Shown one piece after another: positions 26,235-34,417 of a stretch of 52,572 nt of DNA; positions within the stretch are counted from its first letter, which is position 1, and each line of letters starts with the position of its first letter. The notes under the pieces are model-generated. The model had not been told where the DNA came from, did not search any database, and saw only the letters and a list, made by a program, of their open reading frames with translations. The position numbers and the translations under genes were made by a program. The stretch lies in assembly GCF_000730605.1 (NCBI RefSeq), contig NZ_BBIS01000058.1, forward strand, positions 1-52,572. The letters are read 5' to 3'. Origin of the DNA: Pseudomonas monteilii NBRC 103158 = DSM 14164. GTDB taxonomy: Bacteria > Pseudomonadota > Gammaproteobacteria > Pseudomonadales > Pseudomonadaceae.

Positions 26235-27860
26235 ATGAGCTGTATAAAAAAATCACACGAAGGCGAAGTAATCAGTTTTAGTTTTATTTTACTGATTATT
26301 CTAATGGCGTTTCCGTTCAGTGGTTCTGCACTTGCTGGTGACTGTCGAATCACAGGACAGACATGTGTAGAGGGTCCTGAAACGAGAAACATAGCCGGCA
26401 ATATGATTTACAAGGCGTGCTGGAGGTACAGATCTACTTATGAGTGTATCAAGCCAGACTCGGTAGACTACTGTGCGGCCATATCAAAAGTTGCGGGTTG
26501 TTATCAGACATCCACGTCCTGCATCTCAACCGCATGGAACGGAACCTGTTTGGTGGAGCAGCGCACCTACCGCTGCGACAACCCGGCAACAACGAAACCG
26601 TCGAACACAGTCCAACTGGACAACACCTATACCATCGTTCGCGATGAACTGGACACCAGCCAATGTAACCCACTGGCTACCAACCCACTGTGCTACATCG
26701 CTTCGCACACGTGTATTGAAGGCCCGGAAACCCGCGTAATAAACGGATTACCAGTCTATAAGGCATGCTGGAAATACCAGGACGACTACTCTTGTATCAA
26801 TCCGGAAAAAGAAAGCGATTGTCAGCAATACGAGGATAAAGGCTGCTCAAAAATCGACGAAACCTGTATCGAGAGCACTGATCCAATTGGCTGCGTCATG
26901 GCCCAGGTCACATATAGCTGCATTACAAAAAAAGGTGAGACAACTACAACCGAGGACTGCAGCACGAAGGTTTCCTGCTATGAGGGTGTTTGCTGGGATA
27001 CAAGTTACCCTTCGGATACTGATTTCGCCAAAGCTGTTGCAGCCAAAGAGGCCGCACGTGAAGCCGGCGTTTATGGTTCAGATGGTGAGCTGTTCGGAGG
27101 GGAAGATGAGTCATGCCGTAAGGGGTATGGTGGCATCAAAAACTGCTGTGGAAAAAGTGGTGGAGCTGAAACTAATTTTTCAATTATGGGCCAGGTAGCC
27201 ACCACAGTAGGGGGTGGCTTAGCGAGCTATGGCTCGAAGTACATGTATGACTTTGCATACAATAACGTCGAGTGGGTGAAGCAAGGTGCCTCTGCGCTGG
27301 GAGCCGCGGCTCCCTCCGCTCCAACCCTTAGCTTCAGTGTCTACGGGCTGAGCTATGCAGTGGGTGGTGCAGCAGCTGTTCCCGCAACGGGACTATTAGG
27401 CGGGCCTGTTTATGCTCTGGGAAATGGTTTTTACTTCGACCCATACAGCTTTGCGATTGCGGTTGCAATTCAAGTGGTGATGGAGCTCAAGTCGTGCGAG
27501 CCTGAAGAGCAGCAACTGGGGATGCACCGCGGTGCAAATCTCTGCCACTTCGTCGGCAGCTACTGCTCCAAGAAAGTGTTTGGTGCCTGCCTGGAGACAA
27601 CTGAAGCCTACTGCTGCTACAACTCGATCTTGGCGAAGATCATCAACGAGCAGGGCAAGCCGCAGATCGGGAAGGGCTGGGGAACGCCCGAGAGTCCTAG
27701 TTGTGGAGGATTTACGGTTGAAGAGTTCCAGCAAATCGACTTCTCAGCGCTCGACCTGTCTGAGTTTGTAGATGACATCATGAATGCGACCGTTCTTCCA
27801 GAGGTAGAAGACATTCAGAGTGACATCTCGCAGAAAGCCAGCGAGAACACATACAACTAA
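26235..27860 (+). CDS. traN: C-terminal part of TraN, with own signal peptide
   Basis: A 541-residue cysteine-rich exported protein. A hydrophobic stretch at residues ~13-33 ending SALA is a signal peptide. Two tandem modules follow, each with a C-x-x-C-EGPETR-N-GxxxYKACWxY pattern: residues ~36-95 and ~155-215. Then come CYEGVCWDTSYPSDTDFAKAVAAKEAAREAG, GIKNCCGKSGG and a hydrophobic, Gly/Ala-rich region, ending with GANLCHFVGSYCSKKVFGACLETTEAYCCYNSILAKIINEQGKPQIGKGWG, the conserved TraN C-terminal block. It is thus the C-terminal part of TraN made as a separate exported polypeptide. A terminator follows. Confidence 0.85.
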   Translation: MSCIKKSHEGEVISFSFILLIILMAFPFSGSALAGDCRITGQTCVEGPETRNIAGNMIYKACWRYRSTYECIKPDSVDYCAAISKVAGCYQTSTSCISTAWNGTCLVEQRTYRCDNPATTKPSNTVQLDNTYTIVRDELDTSQCNPLATNPLCYIASHTCIEGPETRVINGLPVYKACWKYQDDYSCINPEKESDCQQYEDKGCSKIDETCIESTDPIGCVMAQVTYSCITKKGETTTTEDCSTKVSCYEGVCWDTSYPSDTDFAKAVAAKEAAREAGVYGSDGELFGGEDESCRKGYGGIKNCCGKSGGAETNFSIMGQVATTVGGGLASYGSKYMYDFAYNNVEWVKQGASALGAAAPSAPTLSFSVYGLSYAVGGAAAVPATGLLGGPVYALGNGFYFDPYSFAIAVAIQVVMELKSCEPEEQQLGMHRGANLCHFVGSYCSKKVFGACLETTEAYCCYNSILAKIINEQGKPQIGKGWGTPESPSCGGFTVEEFQQIDFSALDLSEFVDDIMNATVLPEVEDIQSDISQKASENTYN

Positions 27861-27877
27861 ATCAAACCTACTGTGCG

Positions 27878-27905
27878 GCCCCGCGGATAAGCGGGGCTTT
27901 TTTTT
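27878..27905 (+). terminator. Terminator after traN unit
   Basis: GCCCCGC, loop GGATAA, GCGGGGC and eight T residues. Confidence 0.9.
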
Positions 27906-28119
27906 GCGGATTTTCTAGCCCGCCCCGCGCAAATATGCGCCAGACCACGGGCTGATTAATGTGAGGCCTAAGAGATGAGTTACACGAGCACATAACGGCT
28001 CCTGATTTTTTTTTGCTGCGATTTACAAGCGCGTGTTGCACATACCGTCAATGTGAAGCTAACCAAAGATCCTCAAATCCGCGCTCTCAAAGCAAACCTC
28101 TAATTCAAGGATGCATATT

Positions 28120-28587
28120 ATGAAAAAGCTCATCGCTACTCTGCTGATCATCACCACGGCTACTGTCATGTCTGGCTGCGCTTCGAATATGACCAGCCGG
28201 GACTACTCCCAAGCAACTGCTATGCAGAAAATGAAGGTTGAGCTCGGCGTTGTCTACTCAGTCCGTGACGTGAAAATCAACGGGAAGCCTTCACCGATCG
28301 GCGGTATGGCTGGTGGTGCCCTCGGAGCGATCGCCGGCAGCAATGGCGGTGGTGGTTTGGGACAACTGGCCGTAATGGTTGTCGCTGGCGCGGTCGGCGC
28401 AGCGATTGGTGCAGCAGTCGACAAGAAAGCCCATGATGCTGACGGGATCGAAATCACTGTGAAAATGAGCAGCGACGGCAGCTTGCAGGCCGTCACCCAG
28501 GCCAAAGATCCAGCAGAGACCTTTGCCCCTGGTGATTCGGTTCGTTTGATCACAGGCCAAACAGGCGACTCTCGGGTCAGCCACTAA
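28120..28587 (+). CDS. Glycine-zipper outer-membrane lipoprotein (SlyB-like)
   Basis: A 155-residue lipoprotein. The lipobox is MSGCAS, with the lipidated cysteine at residue 20. A glycine-zipper region follows (residues ~65-110: GGMAGGALGAIAGSNGGGG and VVAGAVGAAIGAAVDKK), then a small C-terminal beta domain (IEITVKMSSDGSLQAVTQ, PGDSVRLITG). This is the layout of SlyB/PcP lipoproteins, which protect outer-membrane integrity. The ATG at 28120 is preferred over 28111 because AAGGA is then nine bases upstream. It has its own terminator. It could protect the envelope during conjugation. Confidence 0.85.
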   Translation: MKKLIATLLIITTATVMSGCASNMTSRDYSQATAMQKMKVELGVVYSVRDVKINGKPSPIGGMAGGALGAIAGSNGGGGLGQLAVMVVAGAVGAAIGAAVDKKAHDADGIEITVKMSSDGSLQAVTQAKDPAETFAPGDSVRLITGQTGDSRVSH

Positions 28588-28600
28588 AAAGTTGCACCCC

Positions 28601-28637
28601 AAAGCCCTAGACGACATACATCGTCTAGGGCTTTTTT
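28601..28637 (+). terminator. Terminator after lipoprotein gene
   Basis: AAAGCCCTAGACGA, loop CATACA, TCGTCTAGGGCTTT then T residues: a 14-bp perfect stem. Confidence 0.9.
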
Positions 28638-28665
28638 GCGCCAAGCACTTTTGATTCTCATGGGT

Positions 28666-28680
28666 TATAGTTACGCGTGA
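28666..28680 (+). promoter_or_regulatory. TATAGT-TACGCGTGA promoter of recG-like gene
   Basis: TATAGT (28666-28671) directly followed by TACGCGTGA, 36 bp before the coding start. Same layout as other copies of the recurrent motif. No good -35 is visible. Confidence 0.45.
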
Positions 28681-28716
28681 CTATCCATCCTCGATCACCA
28701 GCCACGAAATCTGATT

Positions 28717-30649
28717 ATGCATGACATAGGGCGACTTACTCGCTTGGGGTTCACAACGCTGCCCGAGTGCCTTTTGACGGTACCAAAGGAATACAGGGAC
28801 TTTCACGAGCCCATTGAGGTGCTTCCCTTGCCAGATATCGGGCAGGCCTCATACATGGCTCTGACCTTGATTGAGCGAGCGATCTTTGATCGTAGCGGCG
28901 TTGCACTGCAAGAAGTCAAAGGAGCGTTCCGCGGATACGTCAAGGTGGTTGACGGGCGAGGGCAGCGCTTGCACATCAACTTGATAGGTAAGCCTTCGAT
29001 CGAACCGTGGATGGGGTACGACTTTGGCGCAACTGTGCACACTTACGGTGAGGTGGTCACCTTCGAAGGGCGGCCTACCATGTCGAATCCGATGGTCATA
29101 CCTCCGGCGATGATTGGACGTGTGATGCCTGTCTACCAGGGCAAGCAGAATCAGGTGAGCGCCGAAGTTCTTGGCGAAGCCGTCACCGCGGCTATGGCGC
29201 ACATCAATGAGGCCACCTGCCTGTTGCTGGAACAGGCCCTGATGCACGAGGATGACTTTCGAAAGTTCACAGGCCTCAACGACCCTGCTGACTTGCTACG
29301 CAACCTGCATTCACCCCTTTCAGTCCGGGAGGGAGAGGAGGCGGTGAGAATTGCCAAGGCCGTCTGCATACAGGCGTTGGTTAATCGCGTCGAAGCGCAT
29401 CGGAACCGCCCGGCAGTGAAGGGGGCTCTCCTGCGAATCGACCGGGACCAGGTGGCTGACCTGATCAAGCGAGCACCTTTCAAGCCTTCTGCTGACCAGC
29501 TCCAAGCAATCGATGAGATCGTGTCAGACCTAAGGTCACCCTATCCAATGCAGCGCATATTGTCGGGCGATGTCAGTACCGGCAAGTCATTCACGTTCAT
29601 GATTCCAGCCGCCGCGAGCTATCTCGCTGGGGCCAGGGTCGCCATTATCGCGCCTGGCCAGATCCTCGCGCAGCAACTGGCGGCTGAGCTGAGCAGCCTC
29701 TTTTACGAGATTCCAGTTGTCACCGTTGTAGGCCCTGCTGGGAAAGCCAAGATCGACCTGTCATCTGGAATCGTGGTGGGCACCACAGCAGTTATTTCTG
29801 CAGCAAGCAAAGAAGGGATCGTCTTTGACCTGGTCATCGCTGACGAGCAGCAACGATTCTCTGTAGCTCAGCGAAAGAAGCTCATCGCGCCTCATACCAA
29901 CTTCCTTGAATCAACAGCAACCGCGATCCCGCGAACAGTGGCGCTGGTCCAACTGGGCGGGCTACCGATCTCAATCCTGAGGTCCACCCCGGTACCGCGG
30001 GATATCGTCACAAGGATCATCACCCACAACGCCAGGCAGAAACTGCATGATCTGGTTATGCAGATCATCAAACAGGGCGGACAGGCTGCGTTCGTCTATC
30101 CCCGTGGTGAATGGTGAGGCAGACACTCGGAATGCTGTGGAGGCAGCCTACGAACGTTTCCGGAGGCTTCTGGGAGACGATGTAGGTTACATTCACGGCA
30201 GCCTTCCCGAGTCGGCCAAAACTGAAACCATAGAGAAGATGAAATCTGGCCAAATCAAGCTGTTAGTCGCCTCAACTGTGATCGAGGTTGGGGTAACCTT
30301 CCCGGGTTTGACACTGATGGTTGCAGTGAGTCCAGAACACTTCGGCGTAGCTCAGTTGCACCAGCTCCGTGGCCGAGTAGCTCGGAAAGGAGGCCGCGGA
30401 TTCTTCATCATGTATCTACCCAGTCCAATCAAACAGTCAGCGTCCTCACGCTTGAGGCTGCTGACCGCTTGCAATGACGGGTTTGTACTGGCCGAAAAGG
30501 ATGCGGAGAGTCGCGGCTATGGCGATCTTAGCCTAGAGGGCGAGAGACAATCTGGTGCCACGCGACCTCTATTTTTTGGCCTGAGCCTCACTCGTGGTGA
30601 AATAGAGGCCGGGGCTGTACAAGCGGGCCTCATTCCGGCTCAGCAATAG
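28717..30649 (+). pseudogene. RecG-like DNA helicase, interrupted by a +1 frameshift
   Basis: Two overlapping reading frames together encode one RecG-like SF2 helicase of about 643 residues. The first (28717-30117) has helicase motif I GDVSTGKS near residue 283 and motif II ADEQQRFS near 376, and ends GGQAAFVYP-RGEW. The second frame resumes with VVNGEADTRNAVEAAYERF and contains motifs V-VI: LVASTVIEVGVTFPGL and FGVAQLHQLRGRVARKGG. Removing one C from the CCCC at 30100-30103 joins FVYP to VVNG exactly as in RecG. The cause could be a real mutation, a sequencing error, or +1 slippage at CCC-C. An N-terminal region (about 1-270) replaces the RecG wedge domain and is less clear. Intact RecG-like enzymes remodel forks and branched DNA. 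Confidence 0.85.
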
Positions 30650-30663
30650 ATAGGGAGGTCAAA

Positions 30664-31305
30664 TTGGCCGCAAAATCAACACCGCTCGCAGTCAAGGTAG
30701 CGATTTACCAGCGGCTACTCGCAGGGGACATAGCCCGGGATGTCGGCCGCATGTATGTCATCAGCCTGCCTACCATCTGGAAGTATGCGAATGACGCCGT
30801 CGCTGAGCTGCGCCTGCTTGAGGCAGTTGAGAGTTCGCCAATACTCATAGGCTTCTTGAGTCGAACCGTCAAAATCCAATGCTTCCAGTATGTGGACGAC
30901 GAGGTCGTGCGTGATCTGATGGCACCGATCTTGGAGCCATACCTTAGCCAGGCAGAGAAAATAAACTTCGCTGGTCGCGAGAGCGCTGATCAACCGCTGT
31001 CGACCAGGGTAAGTCGGACAACCGAAGAGGACTTTCAAGCGATCGTCGCAGAGATGTCGCAGTCATCCCATCCAGGCCTCACACCCTCTGCACTCCTGCG
31101 CGACATTGTCGAGGACTATATCGCCCGTTACAAAGCCAACGGGCGGGCGCTACTGCCACCCCTAGACCATCAATCACTGTCGCCGGCCCCAGTACAGCCT
31201 CCAGCGCCTTCACTTGACGGCGAAGCACTGATGAAGGACCTCCATGGTGCTCTTCGCGACCAGTTGATGAAGCATGGCATCGAGCTGCCATTGACTGACC
31301 AGTGA
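30664..31305 (+). CDS. Putative DNA-binding protein (HTH plus possible RHH)
   Basis: A 213-residue protein starting at a TTG (30664) with GGGAGG five bases upstream. Residues ~10-45 (VKVAIYQRLLAGDIARDVGRMYVISLPTIWKYANDAV) look like a helix-turn-helix. Residues ~115-160 (TRVSRTTEEDFQAIVAEMSQSSHPGLTPSALLRDIVEDYIARYK) have the pattern of a ribbon-helix-helix or MobC/TraM-like module. The rest is a proline-rich linker and a helical C-terminus. It sits 14 bp after the RecG-like gene and likely shares its transcript. It may be a plasmid regulator; the fold assignments are tentative. Confidence 0.6.
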   Translation: MAAKSTPLAVKVAIYQRLLAGDIARDVGRMYVISLPTIWKYANDAVAELRLLEAVESSPILIGFLSRTVKIQCFQYVDDEVVRDLMAPILEPYLSQAEKINFAGRESADQPLSTRVSRTTEEDFQAIVAEMSQSSHPGLTPSALLRDIVEDYIARYKANGRALLPPLDHQSLSPAPVQPPAPSLDGEALMKDLHGALRDQLMKHGIELPLTDQ

Positions 31306-31313
31306 TCTTCTAA

Positions 31314-31323
31314 TCACGTGTCA
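31314..31323 (+). promoter_or_regulatory. CACGTGTCA-GCATCCCC leader before vWA gene
   Basis: TAATCACGTGTCAAGCATCC followed by CCC resembles ACGCGTGTTAGGCATCCCC before the MoxR gene. It lies 63 bp before the vWA start. Confidence 0.45.
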
Positions 31324-31385
31324 AGCATCCCCCTTTGTAAGGCGTAGGCATAGCCGATGCCGTCATTCAACAACAGGGGATATCC

Positions 31386-33113
31386 ATGGATCTCGCTCAA
31401 GCGCAGCTTCCTGCAAAGTCCAACGTCTCGATGCGTCACATTTACCTTTACACCCATCTGCTGATCGCGGAAGCGAACAAGGCGGGTCGACGGGTGCGCA
31501 TCATCTGGGGGAATATCAAAACGGCTTCGATTGGCCCTGATCACCAGGAGTCTGGCGGGTTGCTACTGACCTTGCCACAGACTGCTGCTATGGGTACTGA
31601 TGAAGATCTCGAACTGATTAATGGTCTACTCGACCATGAAATCCTCTGCCATGGCCTTCACACGGATTTCTCCGTCGTGATGAAACCAGATATCTCCGGA
31701 ACATTGCTGAACGTTCTTGAGGATCCGCGTGGTGAGCTTTTGGCAAAGCCACGCTTTCGTGGAGCCAACACCAATATCCACAACGCCCTAAAGATCCTGA
31801 AGAAAAGAGGGATTTTTCACGGGCCTATCGCTGGCCAAGAAACCCCTCAGTCAATCTTGGTCGCCTGGCTGGTCACTGAGCTTCGTAGCGAGCTCCTTGA
31901 ACAAACCTGCCTGCAGGAGTTCTCTGTCGCTTATCGTGCTCTTGCTGTCGAAACTTTTGGTTCGGCGCTGGTTGATCAAGTCAAGGCTATTGCTGTGAAA
32001 GGCTGCAATGCACCAGATACTCTGGGAGCAAACAAAGCTGCTAATGAAATTGTCGATCTGCTGAAACTTGCCAAGGACCAACAAACAGCTGCGCCCAAGC
32101 AAGGCCCTGGTAGCCCGTCCGAGACGCAAGGCGAGCCCGGTTCTCCGGGTCAGACTGAAGGGAAAGGTCAACCAGGAGATATCTCAGACGCTCTCAACCA
32201 AGTCCTTAGCGCAAGCCAGAGTGACTGCGGAAGTTACGCAAAAGGACTGGAAGATATAATTTGCTCTAGCCTGCCTGGGATCAATCAGAATCGGGCTGGC
32301 GGATATCAACCAGACTTATCAAACGAGATGCAGGAAATGAGTCTGTCGAAGTCTGGTGGGTCATTTGAAAATCGACGCCTTCTTCGGGCTGGTGCTCAGA
32401 AAACGGCAGCAATGCTATCTGCAACCTTCGAGCAGTTTATTGAAGCTATTACTCAAAATGAAGTTTTGACAACAAATGAGGGAAGACTCAACACCAGAAA
32501 ACTTTGGCGGTACGCAGTAGGCGACGATCAGATCTTCACCAAAAGAAAGCAAGCGGAGGAAATCGACACCTGCTTTTATTTGTTGGGTGATGAAAGTTTG
32601 TCCATGAAAAGTCGACTTGGACCCGAACCTGAAAAAGATAAGGACGACAACAGGATCACAGCGCAAGAAGCTTGTAACCGTGTTTCGGTCGCAGTGGGTG
32701 AGGTGCTGAATAATACGTCCATACCTGTCGGAATTGCCACTTACAACACAGTGGTTCGGGAATGGCACGCATTTGAAGATAGCTTGGCTAGCACGCTGCA
32801 ACGGTATATGCCTACTCCCAAGGGACAAACGAAAACTCACCTTGCTGTGGTATGGGCGCTGAAGAAACTCATTGACCGGCCAGAGGCGCGCAGGATCCTG
32901 ATTGTGATCACCGATGGCGACCCAGGTAACAGCGACATGCTGAGGTCGGCCGTTGACGAGGCAGCGCTCATGGGAATCGAAGTACGCTTCGTCCTGATCG
33001 GTGATGAACACTACAACCTATTCCAGGATGCTGGGATGGCCTGTGGTGTAGCTAAGACTGACAACGACCTGGCTACAGCCGTATTTGCGGCGCTTAAGCA
33101 GGGTTTCGTATAG
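31386..33113 (+). CDS. CobT-like vWA-domain protein
   Basis: A 575-residue protein. The N-terminal part (to ~220) has LINGLLDHEILCHGLHTDFSVV, a zincin-like helix in which the usual HExxH is spaced HExxxH. A disordered Gly/Pro/Gln linker (~235-285) follows, and the last ~180 residues are a von Willebrand A domain with a MIDAS motif DESLS near residue 402 and ILIVITDGDPGN near 505. It resembles the CobT subunit of cobaltochelatase only in the vWA part; no cobalamin genes are near. It pairs with the MoxR/CobS-like ATPase just downstream, as in many MoxR-vWA systems that remodel or activate a target protein. Its SD-like sequence is CAGGGGATATCC. Confidence 0.8.
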   Translation: MDLAQAQLPAKSNVSMRHIYLYTHLLIAEANKAGRRVRIIWGNIKTASIGPDHQESGGLLLTLPQTAAMGTDEDLELINGLLDHEILCHGLHTDFSVVMKPDISGTLLNVLEDPRGELLAKPRFRGANTNIHNALKILKKRGIFHGPIAGQETPQSILVAWLVTELRSELLEQTCLQEFSVAYRALAVETFGSALVDQVKAIAVKGCNAPDTLGANKAANEIVDLLKLAKDQQTAAPKQGPGSPSETQGEPGSPGQTEGKGQPGDISDALNQVLSASQSDCGSYAKGLEDIICSSLPGINQNRAGGYQPDLSNEMQEMSLSKSGGSFENRRLLRAGAQKTAAMLSATFEQFIEAITQNEVLTTNEGRLNTRKLWRYAVGDDQIFTKRKQAEEIDTCFYLLGDESLSMKSRLGPEPEKDKDDNRITAQEACNRVSVAVGEVLNNTSIPVGIATYNTVVREWHAFEDSLASTLQRYMPTPKGQTKTHLAVVWALKKLIDRPEARRILIVITDGDPGNSDMLRSAVDEAALMGIEVRFVLIGDEHYNLFQDAGMACGVAKTDNDLATAVFAALKQGFV

Positions 33114-33131
33114 ACCACAACGTAAGACCAG

Positions 33132-33158
33132 CCGGACTCCTTGGGGTCCGGTTTTTTT
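33132..33158 (+). terminator. Terminator after vWA gene
   Basis: CCGGACTCC and GGGGTCCGG form a stem with a short loop, followed by TTTTTTT. Confidence 0.85.
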
Positions 33159-33167
33159 ATTCTTCTA

Positions 33168-33178
33168 CACGCGTGTTA
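33168..33178 (+). promoter_or_regulatory. CACGCGTGTTA-GCATCCCC leader before MoxR gene
   Basis: CACGCGTGTTAGGCATCCCC starts just after the vWA terminator, 60-70 bp before the next start. It matches the leader of the vWA gene, suggesting co-regulation by a shared factor. Confidence 0.5.
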
Positions 33179-33237
33179 GGCATCCCCTTGTACCAGGCCT
33201 TCGCAAGAGGCCATCCATTGCCTACAGGGAATCGATC

Positions 33238-34302
33238 ATGACCGCTTTTCAGTCCATCAATGAGCCACAACTCGACGCCGTAATCGACACACTCAACCCA
33301 ATCGCTGTTCGTCTTGCACCAGAAGTTTTTGGTACCGACGCGCCATTTTTTGTTGGCTTGCAGACCAAAATCTTCAAGGAAACCCGGTTCACCCCAAAAA
33401 TTGTTCCGTACAGTTTTGATCCGGATTTACTAACTCGCTTGATCGTTTGGGCAGCCTCAGCTGGACTTGCACAGGACTTTTTCAAGGCCTCCATCAAGAA
33501 AGCGACCTACATTTACGGCCCCTCTGGCGCCGGCAAAACAACCCTGGTAGAGGCCTTCGCGTCACGGACGGGCAGATCGGTGTTTACAGTCCAGTGCTCA
33601 GAGGAGTCTACGCTTTCCGACCTGTTCGGTAGCTGGAAACTCTGCGGTCCTGACGGGATGCAGTGGATCTACGGGAAGGTGTGTCAGTGGGCTAAAACCC
33701 CTAACTCCATTCTTCTCCTGGACGAGTTCGATCAGTTACCACCTCAGATCCAAATGGGCCTCAACGGGATCCTCGATGGTAAGCCAATCTTCCTTGATCA
33801 GACTGGCGAGTTGATTCACATCGCGCCAGGTTGTTTGATCGCAGCTACCGGCAACACGAATGGTAGCGGTTCAGCTGGCGGTAAAGGAGGTAGTGCTGCG
33901 GGTTACAGGGGCACGAAGAAAATGAACATCGCCACGATTGACCGTTTCAACGTCATGTACTGCACCTACATGGAGGAAGGCCGGGAGGCCAGCCTCATTG
34001 TTGAGCAGACCGGCACCCCCGTGGTCATCGCGCAAGCGATGGCAACCCTGGCTGCCAAGATCAGAGCCAATTTCATTGCTCTGACTGAGGACGCAGGGGC
34101 TGGTGGCATGGCCCTTAACTTCACAATCACCACCCGGAACGTGCTGAACTGGGCGATGAACTACAGGCTGCTCATGCAGATGGGGAAAACGACCGAGGAA
34201 AGCCAAAAACTAGCTCTCCAAATGACGGTTCTGGATTTTGCTCGACACGATGAAGCCACGTCGATCTTGAAGACTTGGTCGACCATCGTCGGTACCGTTT
34301 AA
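33238..34302 (+). CDS. MoxR/CobS-like AAA+ ATPase
   Basis: A 354-residue AAA+ protein starting at the ATG at 33238 (AGGGA upstream). Walker A is GPSGAGKT (about residues 94-101), Walker B is ILLLDEFDQLPP near 160, and sensor 1 is LIAATGNTNG near 203. The sequence CGPDGMQWIYGKVCQWAKTPNSI is typical of MoxR/CobS proteins. A Gly-rich insertion (GSGSAGGKGGSAAGY) follows sensor 1. MoxR ATPases work with vWA partners to activate or dismantle protein complexes. The vWA gene upstream and the DUF3150-like gene downstream form a set. It has its own leader and terminator. Confidence 0.88.
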   Translation: MTAFQSINEPQLDAVIDTLNPIAVRLAPEVFGTDAPFFVGLQTKIFKETRFTPKIVPYSFDPDLLTRLIVWAASAGLAQDFFKASIKKATYIYGPSGAGKTTLVEAFASRTGRSVFTVQCSEESTLSDLFGSWKLCGPDGMQWIYGKVCQWAKTPNSILLLDEFDQLPPQIQMGLNGILDGKPIFLDQTGELIHIAPGCLIAATGNTNGSGSAGGKGGSAAGYRGTKKMNIATIDRFNVMYCTYMEEGREASLIVEQTGTPVVIAQAMATLAAKIRANFIALTEDAGAGGMALNFTITTRNVLNWAMNYRLLMQMGKTTEESQKLALQMTVLDFARHDEATSILKTWSTIVGTV

Positions 34303-34313
34303 CGCCTCACCAT

Positions 34314-34336
34314 ACCCCGGTTCGCCGGGGTTTTTT
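34314..34336 (+). terminator. Terminator after MoxR gene
   Basis: ACCCCGG, loop TTCG, CCGGGGT and TTTTT. Confidence 0.9.
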
Positions 34337-34417
34337 CGTTTATGGGCGCCTGTGAGACATCTCCTGACACTGGGTCTTTCGCAAGGGATCCGTTCTTTCA
34401 ATTTCAGGAGAGCCATC

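Noticed and set aside
31386..34302. Cobaltochelatase CobT/CobS (cobalamin synthesis)
   Set aside because: Only the vWA and AAA+ cores match; no other cobalamin genes are near, and a DUF3150-like neighbour points to a different system.
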